NCBI GenBank assembly: GCA_028693285.1
Contig: JAQUVQ010000002.1
Span: 1 to 64,000, forward strand
Origin: Smithellaceae bacterium
Lineage (GTDB): Bacteria > Desulfobacterota > Syntrophia > Syntrophales > Smithellaceae
Length of the DNA: 64,000 nucleotides
Reading direction: 5' to 3'
Within the stretch, counting starts at the first letter, position 1; each line of letters starts with the position of its first letter. Below the pieces are notes generated by a model. That model was given only the letters and a program-made list of their open reading frames with translations. It was not told the DNA's origin and searched no databases. This document shows, one piece after another, positions 28,920 to 38,000 of the stretch. Made by a program: the position numbers and the translations under genes.

Positions 28920-29864
28920 ATGCGGGCATCAACGAAAGCTCTGATGGCGAAGCACGGCTGGCGGATCGACCGGGCCATCCACAACTATCTTTATTTCTCG
29001 TTTTATTATCCTTACGTAAGGGTTGTCTATCATTTTTTTGCCTTCCTGGCCAGGCATCTGTCCTGGTTTAAACCCCTCAACCTGCTGATCAGGGCGGCTT
29101 TCGCCCGTTACCATGCCAAGGTTATATCGGGAGAAGATGCCGTAAAAATTCTTGAACTCGATGAAGACGTCACGGCGGTTTCTGAAAAAAACAAGCAGAT
29201 CGTTCCCTTCGATCATGCGTACAAAATTCTTCTTCAGGAGCCGGATTTCATTGCCGTCATGGATTGTCCCTGCAAAAAATCTCTGAACGCGCCGGAATGG
29301 ACCATAAACTCCTGCATCAGCGTGGGGAAAAAGACCTCGCAGTTCTGGCTGGACCGTTGCGGAGCGAAATATCATGCAAGGAAAATTTCTCAAAAAGAGG
29401 CCGTCGACCTCGTCAAAAAGTTCAGGGAAAAAGGGTATGTCACGCAGGCCTTCTTCAAGGTGGCGACGGGGGGCAGCACGGGGATTATCTGCAACTGTCA
29501 CATCGACACCTGCGTGAGCCTTCAGGCGACCCGCTTCGCCCGGCGCTTCGATCCGGGCCTGACGATGAACGCCGACTCGGGCTACTCCATGCACCGGGAT
29601 GAGGCTCTCTGCCGGCAATGCGGCGCCTGCGCCCGAATCTGCCAGTTCGAAGCGATTGTGCAGAGCGGGGATCAACAAACCTATCATAAAGAAATCTGCC
29701 TGGGATGCGGTCTGTGCATGGAGCATTGTCCCGAGCAGGCGATCCGCATCTATCGGGACCCCCAAAAGACGGTTCCCCTGGATATGGATATCGTGAAAAA
29801 TGAATATGCGTCTGTTCAAAAAATCCGTGATTCATCAGCGAGGAGTGATGCAAAAAGAATATGA
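28920..29864 (+). CDS. Iron-sulfur protein with two C-terminal [4Fe-4S] ferredoxin motifs
   Basis: A 314-aa protein with two complete CxxCxxCxxxC motifs near the C-terminus (CRQCGACARIC and CLGCGLCMEHC, the second followed by PEQAI). Upstream it has extra cysteines in MDCPCKKS and IICNCHIDTC. These could bind a further cluster or a substrate metal. No signal peptide is clear, though an aromatic segment at ~25-45 may touch the membrane. ATG 28920 follows GGGGAGC. Its end overlaps the GMC oxidoreductase start by 17 nt, so it probably passes electrons to or from that flavoenzyme. Confidence 0.8.
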   Translation: MRASTKALMAKHGWRIDRAIHNYLYFSFYYPYVRVVYHFFAFLARHLSWFKPLNLLIRAAFARYHAKVISGEDAVKILELDEDVTAVSEKNKQIVPFDHAYKILLQEPDFIAVMDCPCKKSLNAPEWTINSCISVGKKTSQFWLDRCGAKYHARKISQKEAVDLVKKFREKGYVTQAFFKVATGGSTGIICNCHIDTCVSLQATRFARRFDPGLTMNADSGYSMHRDEALCRQCGACARICQFEAIVQSGDQQTYHKEICLGCGLCMEHCPEQAIRIYRDPQKTVPLDMDIVKNEYASVQKIRDSSARSDAKRI

Positions 29865-31140
29865 TGTGATCGTCGCCGGGACCGGGACGGGCGGTTCAAC
29901 CGTCGCGCGGGAAATGACCCGTCGCGGAAAAAAAGTCTTGCTGCTCGAGGCGGGCGGGCGATGGGAATGGATGGGCAGCACCATGACCATCGCCATGATT
30001 CTAAAGCATTGCGGGCTGGTGCGCAGCAGGGAAGGCCGCACGGTTACCTTTGCCGACAATTACGGCGGTTTGTCGAACCTGGCGGGCGGATGCGCGGCGC
30101 CTCCGCCCAAAAGTGTTTTCGATCCGGTGGGAATCGACCTTGCCGAGGAGGCCGGGGAGGCGAAGAAGGATCTGTGGATACAAAAGCAGCCTGACGAGCT
30201 TGTGGGCAGGGAGAATCTGCGCCTCGTGGAAGTCGCCAACAGCCTGGGGTACCACTGGGGAAAAATGGACAAATTCGTCGATCCGAAGCGGTGCAGGGCC
30301 AGCGGGGACTGCATGCTGGGCTGCAGGACCGGCGCCAAGTGGACCGCTCGCGTCTATGGCGACGAGGCGGTCAGTCAGGGCGCGGACCTCCATCTCCATA
30401 CCAGGATCACGGAAGTTATCGTTGAAAACAATCGGGTCGTCGGCGTAAAGGGCACGCGACGGGGTGTCCCCGTCAAATATTTCGGAAAATTCGTTGTGCT
30501 CTCCACGGGGATCGACAATGCTCATATACTCCGCCGTGCCGGGATTTCTCGCGCCGGAAAGGGTTTCTGCTGCGACTGGCTTCAATTCGTGGGGGCGGAG
30601 ATTCCCGGCATGAATACCGTGGGCGCGACGCCCATGTCCGTCGGTTCCCTTGAGTTCTATGAATCCGACGGCATCGCCATTATCCCGGTATTTCCGAACT
30701 GGTCCATGTATGCGGCGACGCTTGCAATGGCGGGGCCGAAGAGTTTGCTGAACTTTCCCCGATTCTGGAAGCTCTCGGGCATCATGGTGAAAGTGCGGGA
30801 TGAAACGGCGGGCGAGCTTTTTCAGGGTGTATCCTTTTCCAAGAAGGTCAGCGAGGCGGACCGGATGAAGCTCGATAAGGGAGTTGACATCATCAAAAAG
30901 GTGTTTCGCAAGGCCGGCGCGAAAGATTCGACGATCCTTCCTCTCAATCCGCAGGGAGCTCATCCGTCGGCAACCTGCAGAATCGGCGATGTGGTGGACC
31001 GCAACCTTGAAACGGAGATCGATCATCTTTACTGCTGCGACGCAAGCGTCCTGCCTTCATCGCTGGGGTTGCCGGTGATGTGGACGGTAGTGGCCCTGGG
31101 GAAACGCCTTGGAGGCCATCTCGCGGCCCGGATCGGCTGA
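29848..31140 (+). CDS. GMC-type FAD oxidoreductase
   Basis: A 430-aa flavoprotein with the N-terminal dinucleotide motif GTGTGGSTVA and the following LLLEAGG strand. The GMC C-terminal signature HPSATCRIG...DASVLPSSLG contains the usual active-site region. GMC enzymes oxidise alcohols, sterols or related C-H groups. The ATG at 29848 has GGAG nearby; earlier ATGs lie deep in the previous gene. Coupling to a ferredoxin-like gene is unusual because most GMC enzymes use O2 or quinones, which suggests an anaerobic acceptor. Confidence 0.82.
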   Translation: MQKEYDVIVAGTGTGGSTVAREMTRRGKKVLLLEAGGRWEWMGSTMTIAMILKHCGLVRSREGRTVTFADNYGGLSNLAGGCAAPPPKSVFDPVGIDLAEEAGEAKKDLWIQKQPDELVGRENLRLVEVANSLGYHWGKMDKFVDPKRCRASGDCMLGCRTGAKWTARVYGDEAVSQGADLHLHTRITEVIVENNRVVGVKGTRRGVPVKYFGKFVVLSTGIDNAHILRRAGISRAGKGFCCDWLQFVGAEIPGMNTVGATPMSVGSLEFYESDGIAIIPVFPNWSMYAATLAMAGPKSLLNFPRFWKLSGIMVKVRDETAGELFQGVSFSKKVSEADRMKLDKGVDIIKKVFRKAGAKDSTILPLNPQGAHPSATCRIGDVVDRNLETEIDHLYCCDASVLPSSLGLPVMWTVVALGKRLGGHLAARIG

Positions 31141-31274
31141 GCGGCAATCCGCGCAGGGCATTCAGCGGGGCACGGGCAATGTCCCCGCCGTTTTGATGCA
31201 GGGTCGCGAACGCAAAGCGCGGCTCAAGACCAGCCGGCATCGCTTTCAGAGCGTGCCGGGGCAAAACGGTTTTT

Positions 31275-31538
31275 TCAGAGAATCACTTGAATGGCCCGGT
31301 GGGCTTTGAGTTCCTCGTACAGAACGAGCCGGTGAGATTCGCTCTCCACGGTCAGCTCCACGTTGAGGCAGACGTACCGGGCGGTTTCACTTTGACGCGA
31401 CAGAGACACCCGGCAGGGACGGTCCCGGATAATTTCGTGAACCGCGCTTTGCATCTCGTCCGGATTCCGGCCGATGATTTTATAGGTCCAGAGGCACGGA
31501 TAGTCCAATCGAAGCTTCTGTTTTTTTGGATCTGTCAT
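31275..31538 (-). CDS. DUF493 / YbeD-family protein
   Basis: An 87-aa protein of the YbeD (DUF493) family, with YPCLWTYKIIGRN at the N-terminal strand, LNVELTVESES in the middle and a C-terminal LYEELKAHRAIQVIL. The fold is ACT-like and members are proposed to be small regulators; no reaction is known. It is convergent with the GMC gene, and 134 nt separate the two stops. Confidence 0.8.
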   Translation of the reverse strand: MTDPKKQKLRLDYPCLWTYKIIGRNPDEMQSAVHEIIRDRPCRVSLSRQSETARYVCLNVELTVESESHRLVLYEELKAHRAIQVIL

Positions 31539-31621
31539 GGTCTGCCTGCTTTCCGGGAGAAACTATCCGGAAAAGCAAATAAAGTCAAGAGGTTCATCCC
31601 TCTTGTTGCCCGACATTCCCT

Positions 31622-31650
31622 TTGACAAGTCCGCCGGTCTCTGCTAGAAG
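31622..31650 (+). promoter_or_regulatory. Sigma70-like promoter for the exported HhH protein
   Basis: TTGACA (31622-31627), a 17-bp spacer and TAGAAG (31645-31650) lie ~48 nt upstream of the ATG at 31698, which has its own GAGGAGG site. Confidence 0.6.
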
Positions 31651-31697
31651 TTTTTGCACCGGATCCTTCAACAAAAAACATCACACGAGGAGGTCTC

Positions 31698-32021
31698 ATG
31701 CTGAAGAAAAAACGTTTTTTGTTTTTGAAAAATGGTTTTACGCTTGCCGCCTTGATGCTGTGCGCCGCCCTGATTGCGCAAACGGCCGCATTCGCGCAGG
31801 CCGCCGAAAAATCAGCCGGGGAAAAACTGCCTCCGGCGGTGCGGGTCAACATCAACAAGGCCGACCAGGCGACGCTGGAGAAACTGCTCGGGATCGGCCC
31901 CGTCAAGGCCAAAGCGATTATCGACGGCCGGCCCTACCGGAACATTGAAGATGTCATGAACATCAAGGGCATCAAGGGAAAGACGTATGATGCGATCAAG
32001 GAACACATCGTCGTCAAATAA
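31698..32021 (+). CDS. Exported helix-hairpin-helix (ComEA-like) protein
   Basis: A 107-aa protein with a signal peptide (GFTLAALMLCAALIAQTAAFAQA; cleavage near AQA) and a ComEA-type HhH domain (VNINKADQATLEKLLGIGPVKAKAII). HhH domains bind DNA non-specifically, so it may act in DNA uptake or as a periplasmic DNA-binding protein. No other competence gene is in the window. GAGGAGG precedes the ATG. Confidence 0.85.
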   Translation: MLKKKRFLFLKNGFTLAALMLCAALIAQTAAFAQAAEKSAGEKLPPAVRVNINKADQATLEKLLGIGPVKAKAIIDGRPYRNIEDVMNIKGIKGKTYDAIKEHIVVK

Positions 32022-32058
32022 GCGTTTCGTTTCAAAAACTGCAAAGGAGGATGGATTG

Positions 32059-32343
32059 ATGAAGAAAATGATGGTTTTCGTTTGTGCGTTTTTGCTGTTT
32101 GCGGCGGCGGCCTATGCCGCGGGCCCCAGAACCTATCAGGTGACCGGGCCGGTGCTGGATGTGAAAGGGGATGTGATTGTCGTCAAGAAAGGAAGCGATA
32201 ACTGGGAAGTGGCGAAAAATGCCGCCACCAGGGTCGCAGGCGACCTAAAGGTCGGCTCCCGGGTCACGATTGAATACACGATGACCGCGACGAAGATTGA
32301 CGTGAAGGAAGACAAGAAGGCGGACGCCAAAAAGAAGAAATAG
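32059..32343 (+). CDS. Small exported protein with Lys-rich tail
   Basis: A 94-aa protein with a signal peptide (KKMMVFVCAFLLFAAAAYAAG), a short beta-rich domain (TYQVTGPVLDVKGDVIVVKKGSDNWEV; GSRVTIEYTMTATKIDV) and a tail of Lys/Asp/Ala (KEDKKADAKKKK). It resembles the small OB-like exported proteins common in deltaproteobacteria; function unknown. The ATG at 32059 follows AAAGGAGG. It is probably co-transcribed with the HhH gene 38 nt upstream and ends at an intrinsic terminator. Confidence 0.75.
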   Translation: MKKMMVFVCAFLLFAAAAYAAGPRTYQVTGPVLDVKGDVIVVKKGSDNWEVAKNAATRVAGDLKVGSRVTIEYTMTATKIDVKEDKKADAKKKK

Positions 32344-32410
32344 CGATTTCAACAGACACACAAAGCCGCTTCGGTAGCCCGATTAATGAAAGCGGTTGCC
32401 GCGGTGGCGC

Positions 32411-32443
32411 AAAAAAAGAGGTCATGAATGGCCTCTTTTTTTT
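32411..32443 (+). terminator. Intrinsic terminator after the small exported proteins
   Basis: AAAAAAAGAGG pairs with CCTCTTTTTTTT across a short loop, ending in eight T residues. The A-run/T-run symmetry makes it potentially bidirectional. Confidence 0.8.
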
Positions 32444-32449
32444 GCCGGT

Positions 32450-32477
32450 TTGACATTCCCGCAATCGTCCTTAAACT
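32450..32477 (+). promoter_or_regulatory. Sigma70-like promoter for msrAB
   Basis: TTGACA (32450-32455), a 16-bp spacer and TAAACT (32472-32477) lie just after the terminator and 43 nt before the msrAB ATG. Confidence 0.55.
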
Positions 32478-32519
32478 CTTATTTAAGGAAAACAGGATTC
32501 AAAAGACGGGACGGACAAA

Positions 32520-33623
32520 ATGAAAAAGGCATGGATTGCCGCTGGATTGCTGTGGTTTGCGCTGGCCTGTCAGGGCGGCAACACACAGCCCGTGAAGGGG
32601 GCGGAAAAAATGAACGGTATGACCCAAACAGAAAAAGAGGCGGTCGCGACGCTGGCCGGCGGGTGCTTCTGGTGTGTCGCTTCCGATATGAAGAAACTGC
32701 CGGGCGTAACCCGTGTCGTGTCGGGCTATGCGGGCGGTTCGGGAAAAAATCCGACTTACGGGAACTATATGGCCCAGGGGCACCTGGAAGCCGTGCAGGT
32801 TCATTACGATCCGGGCGTAGTGACCTATGGGCAGATCCTCCATTACTTTCTGAAGCATATTGATCCCACGGACGCGGGAGGTCAGTTTGCCGATCGCGGT
32901 TCCGGATACCGCAGCGCCGTCTTTTACAACAACGAGGCGGAAAGAAAGACGGCCGCCGGGGCTCTGCAATCTCTGGCCGCATCGGGCAAGTTCGGCAAGC
33001 CGATTGTAACGGAGCTGAAGCTTTTTACGGGATTCTATCCGGCGGAGGAGTATCATCAGGACTATGACGCCAAGAATCCGCTGCGCTACAGGGCTTACCG
33101 CAGCGGGTCGGGCCGGGAAGGATTTCTTCGGGAAGTTTGGAAGAAGGATCGGGATAATGGGCCGGCTTCGGCGCCGCCCTACCGAAAACCGGACGACAAA
33201 ATCCTGAAAAAAACTCTTTCCCCGATGCAGTACGACGTTACGCAGAAAAACGCGACGGAGCCGCCCTTTCAAAACGAATATGTCCGCAACAAAAAAGAGG
33301 GCATTTATGTTGATGTCGTTTCCGGGGAGCCGCTCTTCAGTTCGCGAGACAAGTTTGATTCCGGCACCGGCTGGCCCAGTTTCACTCGGCCGCTGGAGTT
33401 GTCCAATATCACGACGAAAGAGGACCGCAGCTTCTTTGCGACGCGCACGGAAGTTCGCAGCCGGCACGCGGATTCCCATCTGGGCCATGTGTTTCCGGAC
33501 GGCCCGGGGCCTGCAGGTCTTCGCTACTGCATGAATTCAGCCGCCCTGCGTTTCATTCCCAGAGAAGATCTGGAAAAAGAGGGCTACGGCCGTTATCAGA
33601 AATTATTTTCACAGGACAAATAG
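32520..33623 (+). CDS. msrAB: MsrA-MsrB fusion methionine sulfoxide reductase, lipoprotein
   Basis: The 367-aa fusion repairs both S- and R-methionine sulfoxide. The signal peptide ends in lipobox LACQ (Cys17), so it is membrane-anchored and acts in the envelope. MsrA is at ~40-195 with catalytic Cys49 in GGCFWC. MsrB is at ~220-360 with [17 protein letters not shown] and catalytic Cys337 in RYCMNSA. The MsrB zinc CxxC pairs are absent, as in many fusions. The gene has its own promoter and ends at a perfect palindrome. Confidence 0.93.
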   Translation: MKKAWIAAGLLWFALACQGGNTQPVKGAEKMNGMTQTEKEAVATLAGGCFWCVASDMKKLPGVTRVVSGYAGGSGKNPTYGNYMAQGHLEAVQVHYDPGVVTYGQILHYFLKHIDPTDAGGQFADRGSGYRSAVFYNNEAERKTAAGALQSLAASGKFGKPIVTELKLFTGFYPAEEYHQDYDAKNPLRYRAYRSGSGREGFLREVWKKDRDNGPASAPPYRKPDDKILKKTLSPMQYDVTQKNATEPPFQNEYVRNKKEGIYVDVVSGEPLFSSRDKFDSGTGWPSFTRPLELSNITTKEDRSFFATRTEVRSRHADSHLGHVFPDGPGPAGLRYCMNSAALRFIPREDLEKEGYGRYQKLFSQDK

Positions 33624-33644
33624 CAACGGTTTCAAACCGTTGCT
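33622..33644. repeat. Perfect palindrome between convergent genes
   Basis: AGCAACGGTTT and AAACCGTTGCT form 11-bp perfect arms around one base, overlapping the msrAB stop. There is no T-run on either side, so it is a hairpin without a classic terminator tail. Its AACGG/CCGTT core resembles the palindromes at 20499-20521 and 53554-53580. Confidence 0.7.
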
Positions 33645-33660
33645 CTCCATCCGGCAATAT

Positions 33661-35019
33661 TCATGGCGTCATGACATCAACCGGTGACGTCCTGATCGTG
33701 GATTGATTCTCCGCTTGAATGTGCGCGGCGATTTCGCCGACATTACGCATGGCGTCCTGCAGATCGATCGTCAGCAGGCGCCTGTTCTCCATGACCGGCT
33801 TTCCGCCGATGATGCTGGCTTTTACATCCGCTCCTCTTGCGGCATACACAATCTGGGAATAGGGGTTGTAAAGCGGCGTCAGGTGCGGCTGGTTCAGATC
33901 CAGAATGATGATGTCCGCCTGTTTTCCCGCCTCTATGGAGCCGATCAGCCGATCCAGTCCGAGAACACGGGCGCCGTCGATCGTCGCCATCTTCAGGACG
34001 GTTTCGGCGCTCATGACCGTTGGATCGAGCAGAGTGGCTTTGTGGAGTTTTGCCGAAAGATCCATTTCCTGAAACATGTCCAGATCATTGTTGCTGGCGG
34101 CCCCGTCCGTGCCCAGGCCGACCGCGATGCCTTTTTCCAGCATCAGCGGCACCGGCGCGATGCCGGCGGCCAGTTTCATGGAGCTGGACGGATTGTGGGA
34201 TACGCGGACGCCCAGATCCGCAAAAAGCTCGATGTCCTCGGGTGTGGTCCAGTTGCAGTGCACCGCGACGGTCCGGTCGTCCAGCACGCCCAGATGGTGC
34301 AGATGCTGCACCGGCTTCCGGCCGTAGCGTTTTTCAATCATGCCGATCTCGTCCCGGTTTTCCAGAAGGTGGGTCAGGTAAAGGATTCCGGCTTCGCGCG
34401 CGGCCGCCTTTACGTTGACCAGCGTCCGGGGCGAACAGGTGTAGGGGGAATGGCAGAAGAACGCAGGCGTGATCATCGGCGCGTGGGGAAGCCAGCGCTC
34501 GACAAACCGTTCGGCGGCCGCCATCATTTTTTCGTATTGGGGGTGGTCCGGCGTGGCAAAATCGGCGAATCCCTGAGCCGCCACCGCGCGCATGCCGCAA
34601 TCCAGCGCGGCTTGGGCGATTTGATTTTCAAAAAAATACCCGTCGCAGCAGGTGGTGGTTCCGGACAGGATCATTTCCGCGATCGCCAGCAGGGCGCCGT
34701 CGTACGCCATCTGCCGGTTCACGAAGCGCGCTTCCATGGGAAAGATGTGATGGTTGAGCCATGCCATGAGCGGAAGGTCGTCCGCCAGGCCCCGAAAGCA
34801 GACCATCGGCAGATGCGTGTGCGTGTTGATGAGCCCCGGCAGAATCAGGCCGCCGCCGGCGTCGATGACCCTGTCGGCCGAAAGGGAAAGGTGTGAGCCC
34901 ACCCGGGCGATGCGGCCGTCCGCGATGCCGATGACGGCGTTTTCAACAATCTCCATTTTGGCGGACATGGTCACCAGAGTGCCGCCCGTAATCACCAGGT
35001 CAAAATGAGGCGATGGCAT
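33661..35019 (-). CDS. mtaD: Amidohydrolase, 5-methylthioadenosine/S-adenosylhomocysteine deaminase family
   Basis: A 452-aa metal-dependent deaminase of the MtaD/SsnA group. It has the metal motif HTHLPM (HxH) after GGGLILPGLIN, FRGLADDLPLMAWL, the zinc His in VAVHCNW, VSHNPSSSMKLAAG, and the Asp in GTDGAASNNDLD. The family deaminates MTA, SAH or adenosine in SAM recycling. It starts 15 nt after tamB and has GGAGAG before the ATG, so it is the last gene of the tam unit, a functionally odd pairing. The exact substrate is not readable from sequence. Confidence 0.85.
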   Translation of the reverse strand: MPSPHFDLVITGGTLVTMSAKMEIVENAVIGIADGRIARVGSHLSLSADRVIDAGGGLILPGLINTHTHLPMVCFRGLADDLPLMAWLNHHIFPMEARFVNRQMAYDGALLAIAEMILSGTTTCCDGYFFENQIAQAALDCGMRAVAAQGFADFATPDHPQYEKMMAAAERFVERWLPHAPMITPAFFCHSPYTCSPRTLVNVKAAAREAGILYLTHLLENRDEIGMIEKRYGRKPVQHLHHLGVLDDRTVAVHCNWTTPEDIELFADLGVRVSHNPSSSMKLAAGIAPVPLMLEKGIAVGLGTDGAASNNDLDMFQEMDLSAKLHKATLLDPTVMSAETVLKMATIDGARVLGLDRLIGSIEAGKQADIIILDLNQPHLTPLYNPYSQIVYAARGADVKASIIGGKPVMENRRLLTIDLQDAMRNVGEIAAHIQAENQSTIRTSPVDVMTP

Positions 35020-35034
35020 GATTTTCTCTCTCCG

Positions 35035-38000
35035 TCAGTGAAATTCCAGTTTGTAGTAGAGGTCAACGCCGCTTTCCTGCCCCATCTGGCTTTCCACCTG
35101 CCAGTTTTTGGAAATGTCGTAGCGCAGGAAAAATAAATTGCCCCCCGAAAACAGCGAGCGGCCGTAGCTGATGTACAACTGGGGCGTCAGATATTTGCCT
35201 ACGACCAGGATGGTTTCCGAAGCGCTTTGCGCCGAACCGCCCGTCCCCTCGGGCGTCACTTTCAGACGCCTGTATCCCATCCGGTTGCTTTTCTCCAGTA
35301 CATCCGAAGAGATTTCCAGCGAGGCCAGCCCAAGATAGCCCTGAATCTGTTCCAGCAGATCTTCGGCCTGTTGCGAGGTCAAAACCGCGGAGGCCGCCGT
35401 GGCCAGAAGACCGGCCTGCTTTGTGTCGGCGCCGAGCGGATGCCCCAGCACGATGTAGGCCAGTATGTCCATGTCCTGCATTTGCGGTTCGGAGTACAGT
35501 TTAATGACGGGCTTGGGAAGCGAACCGCTGACCGCGACGCCCGCCTTCACGTCTCCGATTTTTCTAAGCGCCAGGATGTCCAGCGCCGGCTGATTGACCG
35601 GACCTCCCGCATAGAAAAGATGGCCGCGGACGATTTCCAGATTGACGCCGTAGGTTCGGAACCGGCCTTTGACCACGCGGATTTCGCCCCGGCCCGAAAT
35701 GCGCTCCGGATCGCTGAAGGAAATGTCCATTTCGCCGCCCAGCTTCGCGTCGATTCCGGATGCGTTGAAATGCGCCTCGTCGCCCAGCGCCATTTTGACC
35801 TGAACATCGAGGCCGACCGACGGCTTGCGGCCGGGGGATTTTGTTTTTCCTTCCCGGATCACATCGGAACTGGATGCCGCGGGGCCCTGCGATTGCGATC
35901 CGTTGACCTCAAGCAGGGGCAAAAGGACTTCTCCCCGGACGGATATTTTTTCAGGCGTTCCCCAAAAGGTCAGCCGGGGAGAAGACTGCACATGAAGTTC
36001 GGGAACGTGAACGGTCTGAAACCGCTCGCCGTCGATGCGTCCTTCAAAACCCGCGATCTGCATCCCTTTCAGATGAATCCGCGCGGAACCGTCCACATAG
36101 CCGGGGCCGGAGGCCGCCCGGAAGGAATCAATGACCAGGCCGTCTTTCGACGGACGGGCTTCGATCCGGACGTCCTGAAGCGTGATGCCGGCCGAAGGCA
36201 GATAGCCCCCGGCGTCGGACAGGCGGATGCGGCCTTCAAACAGCGGGTCCGCCGGGGTGCCGCTCACGCTGATATCCAGATCGAGCGTTCCGCGGCTCTC
36301 CTGAACCAGCCCGGGGAAAAGAACGCCCAGCGCTCCTTTTTCCTGAACCTGTCCGGCAAGCGAACCCTGAAGCGGTCCCCGCTCATTCAGGGTCCACCCA
36401 AAGCGCGCGGCGAGGGGCAGGCGGATTTTTCCCTTCAGCTCTCCGTGGTCCGCCATCGCCACGGCGACGTCGCACGCCAGAGTGTCTTTCCGCCAGACCC
36501 ATTCTGCGGATGCCCGGCGAAAATCGATGCTGACGTCGCCCCTCTGCCCCCGCCGGTGGATTTTTGAGTGGTCCAGCCCGGCCCGGCCCGCGCAGGAAAA
36601 GCGCCCGCCGGACAGAAGTTTGCCTTCCATCTCCCCCGACGTTCTGCCTTCCAGTTTCGTTCGGCGGGGGAGCGATGCCGAAAACCTTTTCAGGTCCAGC
36701 TCCCGCCAGCGCACATCCCATTGGCCCGTGTCGGGAAGCGACTGTTTTGCGGGCTGGGATGAGAAGAAGGAGCCCTGCAGCCATCCGCCGTCAGACGGCT
36801 CGAACTTCACGTCCAGCCGGGTTCCCCGCTTGTTTGCGTTCAGGGTTATTTTCCCCTGCCGGACTTCAACGGTCTGTCCTTGCGCGCTCAGGGTTCCGGA
36901 CAGGGTTGCCTCCAAGGCTAGGTCGATGCGGTTTGAGGGCAGCAGCGTTGCGTGAATGATTCCGCCGCACGCGCCGGTGGCAATGCCGTGATCGGTCCAG
37001 GCGTTGGCCCTGGCCAAATCGACGTCGTTCCAGGTCAGATCGACAGGACCGGTCAGGGGGTTTCCGGAAAGAACCGCGGACGCCCGAAACGCTTCCGCCC
37101 CCCGGCCGGTGATTTCCATCGGCCCCAGCGCCAGTCGTTCGGCGGATATCTCCAGGGCGGAGGGAGAGGACAGCCTCCAGGGGCCGACTCCGTCCGTGCC
37201 TTCCAGACGAATTATTTTTCCCTTCCAGATTTTTTCCCGCCGGGCGCCCGACAGGTCCAGGCGCGTTTCGTGGGGGCCGCGGCGCATCACGGCGGCCAGC
37301 GTATGGGAAAGGGCGGTTCCTCCGCCCCGCACTCTCAGCGTATCCGTCGTCAGGCTCCGGAAGCGAAGCCGGCTGAAATCAGCGGTCAGCGCAAAGGGGG
37401 ACTTTTCCCGGTCTTCCAGGGAGGCGCTGAAATTCCCGGACTCAATGGACCAGCCGTCCGCCGCGAGAGAGCGGCCCCGGGCGGCAACGACGCCGCTGAA
37501 CCGGTCATGTCGCCGGCGCGCCCACCCTGAAGCTGTAAGCGATCCTGATGTGTGGGGAATCAGCCTCGCCAGATCGCTGATTTCAGCGCTGAAATCCAAT
37601 TGGTCCGCGACGCTTCCCCTGGCAGCGAACTGAAAGCCCTTTCCCCTGAGCGCCAGGCGCTGAATGTGAATATCGTTATCCGCAAAGGTTGCCCTCAAAT
37701 CTCCCGTCAACTGCCGGCCGTGCAGGCGGCTTTCTTTCAGCGTGAGATTGAAAGAGCCGCTGGGCGGCGCTTCCGCCGGAGCGGACAGGTCGCCCTCGAG
37801 ATCGAAATGGACAATGCCCGCCCAGTCGGGATTCCATTTTGCCGGATTGAGATTTTTTCCCGAAAGCGCGCCGCTTATTTTCAGGCCGTCCGTCCATCCG
37901 ATCTTCAGCCGTCCGTTCAGGGAGCCCCCCAGCGCCGTTGCCTGAATCGGGCTCAGGGTTGCGCCTTCAGCGTTCCCTGAATAATCGCCCGCCAGACGAA

